A stretch of DNA of 10,417 bases from CAWEHT01 sp963808455 (GTDB taxonomy: Bacteria > Chloroflexota > Anaerolineae > CG2-30-64-16). The stretch covers positions 1 to 10,417 of the forward strand of contig CAWEHT010000057.1 in the NCBI GenBank assembly GCA_963808455.1, read 5' to 3'. Position 1 is the stretch's first letter, and every line of letters starts with the position of its first letter. A program made the position numbers and the translations under genes. Of this stretch, positions 6,042 to 10,417 are shown piece after piece. The notes beneath the pieces were generated by a model, which saw only the letters and a program-made list of their open reading frames with translations, made no database searches and was not told the DNA's origin.

Positions 6042-6670
6042 AAAGCGCGATCCCGATCACGACGTTGTTCCTGGATGTAGGTGGCGTGCTGCTCACCAAC
6101 GGGTGGGGCCATGAATCCCGGGCCCTGGCTGCCAAGGCGTTCGACCTGAACCTGGATGAGATGGAGGGCCGGCATCACCTGACTTTTGATACTTACGAAG
6201 TGGGCAAACTCACGCTGGAGGAATACCTGAGCCGGACGGTGTTCTATGAGCAGCGACCGTTCACGCGGGAGACGTTCCGGGAATTCATGTTCGCGCAGTC
6301 GCAACCTTATGCGGAGATGATCGAGCTGGTCCGCAAACTCAAGGCGCAGCACGGACTGAGGATTGCCACGGTCAACAACGAAGCCCGCGAACTGAACTCG
6401 CATCGGATTCAAAGGTTCAAGCTGGCTGAGTTCGTGGACTTCTTCATCTCCTCCTGCTTTGTCCACTTCCGCAAACCCGACGCGGACATCTTTCGTCTTG
6501 CGCTGGACATCTCCCAGGTGCCGGCCGAGCAGGTGGTCTATATCGATGACCAGCCGCTGTTCGTCCAGGTCGCGGAAGGTCTGGGGATTCGCGGGATCCG
6601 TCACACGGATTACAGGTCTACGTGCGCGCAACTGGCCGCGTTCGGATTGCAGGACAGAGAAAGTGCCTGA
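6038..6670 (+). CDS. HAD superfamily (subfamily IA) phosphatase-like hydrolase, 210 aa
   Basis: Motif I is FLDVGGVLLTN with nucleophile Asp13; the usual second Asp is replaced by Gly15, as in DLGNV-type enzymes such as E. coli YihX. Motif II lies near ATVNNE (Thr111), motif III is FRKPDADIF (Lys146), and motif IV is YIDDQPLF (Asp170/Asp171). A helical cap (~20-95) follows motif I. The ORF is intact with GGAGG just upstream, and it overlaps the 47-codon ORF by 4 bases. YihX-like enzymes dephosphorylate alpha-glucose-1-phosphate, the product of glycogen phosphorylase. With glgP upstream, a glucose-1-phosphatase role is a reasonable inference, especially as phosphoglucomutase is broken here. Other sugar-phosphate substrates remain possible. 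Fold assignment is secure; substrate is not. Confidence 0.85.
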   Translation: MKSAIPITTLFLDVGGVLLTNGWGHESRALAAKAFDLNLDEMEGRHHLTFDTYEVGKLTLEEYLSRTVFYEQRPFTRETFREFMFAQSQPYAEMIELVRKLKAQHGLRIATVNNEARELNSHRIQRFKLAEFVDFFISSCFVHFRKPDADIFRLALDISQVPAEQVVYIDDQPLFVQVAEGLGIRGIRHTDYRSTCAQLAAFGLQDRESA

Positions 6671-6682
6671 AGGAGCATTGTT

Positions 6683-9115
6683 ATGAAGCTGAATCATGGG
6701 ACTAAGAGGGAACTCGCCCTGGGAACGGAGAAGATGAACGAAGCGGACAGGCCCCTATCGCCCGATCTGCTGCAAAAGATGAACGCGTACTGGCGCGCCG
6801 CGAACTACCTCTCGGTCGGCCAGATTTATCTCTGCGACAACCCTTTGCTTCGAGAGCCGCTGAAGCTGGCGCACGTCAAGCCGCTGGTGGTCGGACACTG
6901 GGGCACGACGCCGGGCCAGAACTTCATCTACGTGCATCTGAACCGGGTCATCAAGAAGTATGACCTGGATATGTTCTACATCGCCGGTCCCGGGCACGGC
7001 GGCCCGGCGCTGGTGGCCAACACGTACCTCGAAGGCACCTACAGCGAGATCTATCCCAACATCAGCCAGGATGAGGCCGGGCTGAAGAAGCTGTTCACGC
7101 AATTCTCGTTTCCCGGCGGGATCTCCAGCCATGTTGCGCCGACGACGCCGGGATCGATTCACGAAGGTGGCGAGCTGGGCTACTCGCTCAGCCATGCCTT
7201 CGGGGCCGCGTTCGACAATCCCGATCTGATCGTGGCCTGCATCGTCGGGGACGGCGAAGCGGAAACCGGCCCCTTGGCGACTGCATGGCAGTCCAACAAG
7301 TTTCTCAACCCGATCACCGACGGGGCTGTGCTGCCGATCCTGCACCTCAATGGCTACAAGATCAGCAACCCCACCGTGCTGGCCCGCATCGAGCCTGAGG
7401 AATTGGAGCAATTCCTGCGAGGCTGCGGCTGGACGCCCTACTTTGTGGAAGGCGATGACCCGGAAAAGATGCATCAACTCATGGCCGCCACCCTGGATAA
7501 GGCCATCGAGGAGATCCGGCAAATCCAAAGCCATGCACGGAACACGAACGACCCCGCCCGGCCGCGCTGGCCTATGATCGTCCTGCGGTCGCCCAAGGGC
7601 TGGACTGGGCCGAAAATGGTCGATGGTCTGCAAGTTGAGGGCACGTTCCGGGCGCACCAGGTGCCGCTCCTGGTGGACGCCGACCATCCCGAGCACGTCC
7701 AGCAGCTTGAAAGCTGGCTGAAGAGCTACCAGGCCGAAGAACTGTTCGATGAGGACGGCCGGCTCAGGCCGGAATTGGCCGAGCTGGCGCCCAAAGGTGA
7801 GCGACGGATGGGCGCCAATCCCCACACCAACGGCGGCGCCCTGTTGCGCGACCTGCGCATGCCCGATTTTCACATCCACGCGGTCGATGTGCCTGCGCCC
7901 GGCGCCGTTGACGCCCAGGATACGCTCGTTCTGGGCAGTTTTCTGCGCGACGTGGCCAAGCTCAATCAGGAGCAGCGCAATTTCAGGCTCTTCGGCCCTG
8001 ACGAAACGGTCTCCAATCTTTTGGGCGCGGTCTTTGAAGTCACCAACCGGCAGTGGGACGCCAGGACAGAAAAGAATGACGAGTTCCTGGCGCCCGACGG
8101 ACGCGTGCTGGACTCGATGCTCAGCGAGCACCAGTGCGAGGGTTGGCTGGAAGGATATCTGCTCACCGGACGGCACGGGGTGTTCAATAGCTACGAGGCT
8201 TTCATCCGCATCGTCAACTCGATGTTCAGCCAGCACGCCAAATGGCTGAAGGTGACATTGGAATTGCCGTGGCGCCGCAAGATCGCCTCGCTGAATTATC
8301 TGCTGGCCTCCCACGTCTGGCAGCAGGATCACAACGGCTTCACGCACCAGGACCCCGGCTTCCTCGACCACGTCGTCAACAAGAAGGCCGATATCGTGCG
8401 CATTTACTTGCCGCCAGACGCCAACTGCTTGCTGTCTGTCATGGATCACTGCCTGCGCAGCCGGCACTATGTGAACGTCGTGGTGGCGGGCAAGCATGCG
8501 CTGCCCCAGTGGCTAACCATGGACGCCGCGGTCGTGCATTGCACCGAGGGCATTGGCATCTGGCCGTGGGCCAGCAACGACCAGGGCGCTGAGCCGGACG
8601 TGGTGATGGCGTGTTGCGGAGACACGCCTACCCTGGAGATTCTGGCCGCGGTTTCCATCGTTCGCCAGCAGCTGCCCAATCTGAGAATCCGGGTGATCAA
8701 TGTTGTCGATCTCATGAAGCTGCAGCCTACGAGCGAGCACCCGCACGGGCTGAACGACACGGATTACGATTCGCTCTTCACGAAGGAGAAGCCCATCATT
8801 TTCGGCTTTCACGGATACCCCTGGCTGGTCCACCGGCTGACCTACCGCCGCACCAACCGCAACCTGCACGTCCGGGGCTACAAGGAAGAGGGCACGATCA
8901 CGACGGCCTTTGATATCAGGGTGCAGAACGACCTGGACCGCTTCCACCTGGTGCAAGACGTGGTCGATCGCCTGCCGCAGTTGGGCGCCAAGGGGGCCTA
9001 CCTGAAGCAGATGATGCAGGACAAGCTGATCGAGCACAAGCAGTACATCGACAAGCACGGTGCAGACATGCCGGAAATCCGTAACTGGAACTGGAAGCGG
9101 AGCCAACCCCAATGA
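6683..9115 (+). CDS. xfp: Xylulose-5-phosphate/fructose-6-phosphate phosphoketolase, 810 aa
   Basis: Thiamine-diphosphate enzyme that splits xylulose-5-P (or fructose-6-P) with phosphate into acetyl-phosphate plus glyceraldehyde-3-P (or erythrose-4-P). The open frame is complete and of normal family length. Seen are GHWGTTPGQNFIY (His72), IAGPGHGGPA (His105), SHVAPTTPGSIHEGGELGYS, the ThDP/Mg motif GDGEAETG (Asp190), NGYKISNPT, and QQDHNGFTHQDPGFLDH in the C-terminal half. AAGGAG at 6670-6675 is 7 bases before ATG 6683; an in-frame ATG at 6734 (MNEADRPLSP), preceded closely by GGAGA, resembles the more usual N-terminus and is the alternative start. It begins 12 bases after the HAD stop. It is the best preserved large gene of the cluster and likely its metabolic centre, feeding acetyl-phosphate to ATP synthesis; no acetate kinase is seen in the window. 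Confidence 0.97.
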   Translation: MKLNHGTKRELALGTEKMNEADRPLSPDLLQKMNAYWRAANYLSVGQIYLCDNPLLREPLKLAHVKPLVVGHWGTTPGQNFIYVHLNRVIKKYDLDMFYIAGPGHGGPALVANTYLEGTYSEIYPNISQDEAGLKKLFTQFSFPGGISSHVAPTTPGSIHEGGELGYSLSHAFGAAFDNPDLIVACIVGDGEAETGPLATAWQSNKFLNPITDGAVLPILHLNGYKISNPTVLARIEPEELEQFLRGCGWTPYFVEGDDPEKMHQLMAATLDKAIEEIRQIQSHARNTNDPARPRWPMIVLRSPKGWTGPKMVDGLQVEGTFRAHQVPLLVDADHPEHVQQLESWLKSYQAEELFDEDGRLRPELAELAPKGERRMGANPHTNGGALLRDLRMPDFHIHAVDVPAPGAVDAQDTLVLGSFLRDVAKLNQEQRNFRLFGPDETVSNLLGAVFEVTNRQWDARTEKNDEFLAPDGRVLDSMLSEHQCEGWLEGYLLTGRHGVFNSYEAFIRIVNSMFSQHAKWLKVTLELPWRRKIASLNYLLASHVWQQDHNGFTHQDPGFLDHVVNKKADIVRIYLPPDANCLLSVMDHCLRSRHYVNVVVAGKHALPQWLTMDAAVVHCTEGIGIWPWASNDQGAEPDVVMACCGDTPTLEILAAVSIVRQQLPNLRIRVINVVDLMKLQPTSEHPHGLNDTDYDSLFTKEKPIIFGFHGYPWLVHRLTYRRTNRNLHVRGYKEEGTITTAFDIRVQNDLDRFHLVQDVVDRLPQLGAKGAYLKQMMQDKLIEHKQYIDKHGADMPEIRNWNWKRSQPQ

Positions 9116-9130
9116 ATGGGCAGGAGCTAG

Positions 9131-9388
9131 TTGATTGTGACCACGCATTGTCTCGGCGAGTGTATCAGTGGCGCCATCCTCTACGACGAGACGATCCGCC
9201 GGCAGAAGAAAGACGGCCCGCCCTTTGCAAAAGCCATTGCAGATGCAGGCATCATCCATGGAGATCTGGCATGGCGAGGAGGCTCACGTGCCGGCAGCGC
9301 AGCAAGCTCTATACCATCGGGCCAGATGCAATCGGGCGGAGCACGGCGCGGTGAATACGATGCCGCGATGGAAACGACGCGGGCCTGA
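9131..9388 (+). pseudogene. fbaB: Remnant of class I fructose-bisphosphate aldolase gene
   Basis: Three pieces of a class I (Schiff-base) aldolase are recognisable, in shifting frames. From 9131: IVTTHCLGECISGAILYDET, then a lysine-rich segment and AIADAGII. From about 9260: EIWHGEEAHVPAAQQALYHR, then ARCNRA. From 9341: ARRGEYDAAMETTRA and a stop at 9386-9388. The first ~45 residues and the central ~200+ residues, including the Schiff-base lysine, are missing. A frame change near 9339 breaks the C-terminus. The remnant begins within about 15 bases of the phosphoketolase stop, so the deletion reaches almost into xfp. It cannot encode an active enzyme. The symbol marks the class I type and is approximate. 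Confidence in the aldolase origin is good because the two ends match in the correct order. Confidence 0.75.
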
Positions 9389-9432
9389 CAACAGGTATCC
9401 CGTAACTCACGCAACCTGCGTCATGTCAAAGA

Positions 9433-9439
9433 AAGGAGA
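9433..9439 (+). promoter_or_regulatory. Ribosome binding site of the P-type ATPase gene
   Basis: AAGGAGA with 9 bases to ATG 9449. It fixes the start of the ATPase and shows that this gene has its own initiation signal, although it lies only 60 bases after the aldolase-remnant stop. I see no clear promoter in 9389-9432, so it may be read from upstream. Confidence 0.6.
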
Positions 9440-9448
9440 ATTCCCATC

Positions 9449-10417
9449 ATGAAAGCCGATGCCGACCTGCCCAAAGCGCCGGAATCGAAGCCAGATGCGA
9501 AGGACGATCTGAAATCCCTGCCCCTGCCGGAAGTGGAGAAAAAATTGGGGTCGTCGCCGGACGGCCTCAGTCAGGCCGAGGCGCAGAAACGGCTGACCCA
9601 ATATGGGCCTAACGAGATTGAAGAAAAGAAAACCAATCCGTTCCTGAAATTCCTCACCTATTTCTGGGGTCCCATCCCGTGGATGATCGAAGCGGCGGTG
9701 ATTCTGTCGGGCGTCGTCCGGCACTGGCCGGATTTCTTCATCATCCTGCTGTCTGCTGGTTTCCAACGCCGTGGTCGGCTTCTGGGAAGAACACCAGGCG
9801 GGCAACGCCATCGCCGCCCTGAAGGCCAAGCTGGCGATCAAGGCCCGGGTGAAACGTGATGGGAAGTGGATCACCCCGGCGGCGCGTGAGTTGGTGCCGG
9901 GCGACGTCATCCGCCTGCGCCTGGGCGACATCGTGCCGGCGGATGCGCGCTTGCTGGCGGGCGACCCGGTGGAGGTGGATCAGTCCGCGTTGACCGGCGA
10001 GTCTTTGCCCGCCACGCGCAAACCCGGCGACGCGGTGTTTTCCGGGTCGATCATCCGCCAGGGCGAAATCGACGCGATGGTGTACGCCACGGGTGCGAAC
10101 ACCTACTTCGGCAAGACCGCGCAATTGGTGCAGGAGGCGCACACCGTCAGCCATTTCCAGCGTGCCGTGCTGAAGATTGGCGATTACCTGATCGTCCTCG
10201 CGGTGGCTCTGGTGGTGGTAATCATTATCGTCGCGCTCTTCCGCGGCGACCCGATCCTCACCACGCTGCAGTTCGCCCTGGTGCTGACGGTGGCCGCGAT
10301 TCCCGTGGCGATGCCCACGGTGCTGTCGGTGACCATGGCGGTCGGTGCGCGCCTGCTGGCCAAAAAAGAGGCGATTGTGACCCGGTTGGCGGCCATCGAG
10401 GAATTGGCGGGCGTGGA
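9449..10417 (+). CDS. P-type (P3A, plasma-membrane H+-ATPase-like) ATPase, frameshifted and truncated by window end
   Basis: ATP-driven cation pump of the proton-exporting P3A kind. After a charged cytosolic N-terminus come GLSQAEAQKRLTQYGPNEI (the N-terminal cation-ATPase module), M1 (WGPIPWMIEAAVILSG), M2 (FFIILLLLVSNAVVGFWEEH when corrected), the actuator domain with DQSALTGESLPA, M3 (YLIVLAVALVVVIIIVALF) and M4 with AAIPVAMPTVLSVTMAVGA. The window ends at EELAGV, about ten residues before the expected DKTGT phosphorylation loop. An extra T at about 9752 shifts the frame inside M2: the ATG frame continues to 9859 in nonsense, while the true sequence resumes at 9753. As written, only M1 and part of M2 would be made. 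The residues seen match the H+ type better than Ca2+ or heavy-metal pumps. It could export protons at the cost of ATP from the adjacent phosphoketolase route. Confidence 0.9.

Noticed and set aside
5405..6697. 430-codon minus-strand open frame across the end of glgP and the HAD gene
   Set aside because: Antisense to two recognised genes; Arg/Pro/Ala-rich translation typical of GC-rich shadow frames and no ribosome-site support.
6755..8497. 580-codon open frame on the minus strand across the phosphoketolase gene
   Set aside because: It is a shadow of high-GC coding on the plus strand. The plus-strand frame has clear family motifs, and the antisense translation shows no recognisable domain.
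9168..9452. 94-codon frame overlapping the aldolase remnant
   Set aside because: Only its middle part (AAQQALYHRARCNRA) matches aldolase; the rest is out-of-frame. It is explained as part of the pseudogene.
9746..9764. Programmed frameshift in the ATPase
   Set aside because: No known slippery heptamer or prfB-like stop context is present; the change is a plain extra T in a CTG run in a gene family not known for recoding.
1..10417. Mobile element or CRISPR explanation for the deletions
   Set aside because: No transposase, terminal inverted repeats, integrase, att-like duplication or repeat-spacer array could be seen in the window.

Overview
The window is GC-rich, densely coded bacterial DNA with almost all genes on the plus strand. 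It reads as a stress/energy accessory island: a membrane-embedded site-2-type protease, a tandem PRC-barrel protein, several small proteins, a glycogen-to-acetyl-phosphate gene cluster and the start of a P-type H+-ATPase. I found no rRNA, tRNA, CRISPR array, transposase or integrase. Taxonomy cannot be fixed from this alone. The small membrane protein, the PRC protein and the overall style recall environmental Chloroflexota (Anaerolineae/Caldilinea-like) or proteobacterial islands, which is a weak inference.

Layout. 1-112: leader with a possible hairpin and a Shine-Dalgarno. 113-1232: M50 metalloprotease with a CBS pair, frameshifted near its N-terminus. 1248-1484: small protein of unknown function. 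1485-1938: gene-poor stretch holding a 40-residue minus-strand ORF with a good ribosome site, plus an 11-bp inverted repeat lying between two possible divergent -10 boxes. 1939-2259: small membrane protein. 2330-2974: PRC-barrel protein. 2976-3342: wreck of a phosphoglucomutase gene. 3353-5901: alpha-glucan phosphorylase, with two frameshifts. 5898-6041: 47-codon ORF overlapping both neighbours. 6038-6670: HAD hydrolase. 6683-9115: intact phosphoketolase. 9131-9388: wreck of a class I fructose-bisphosphate aldolase. 9449-10417: P3A-type ATPase, frameshifted and cut by the window edge.

The genes from 2976 to 9388 form a coherent pathway. Glycogen is phosphorolysed to glucose-1-phosphate, which would be converted to glucose-6-phosphate by the now broken phosphoglucomutase, or possibly dephosphorylated by the HAD enzyme. 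Sugar phosphates would then be cleaved by phosphoketolase to acetyl-phosphate, a potential ATP source, while aldolase (now broken) links to triose phosphates. The H+-ATPase downstream would spend ATP on the membrane potential.

The most striking property is decay or error. Three large genes (protease, phosphorylase, ATPase) carry four apparent single-base insertions, all of the same +1 sense. Two glycolytic genes have lost their middle while keeping recognisable internal and C-terminal pieces. Phosphoketolase, HAD and PRC remain fully open. Either the island is eroding around phosphoketolase, or the source sequence contains insertion errors and collapsed segments. The sequence alone cannot decide between these.
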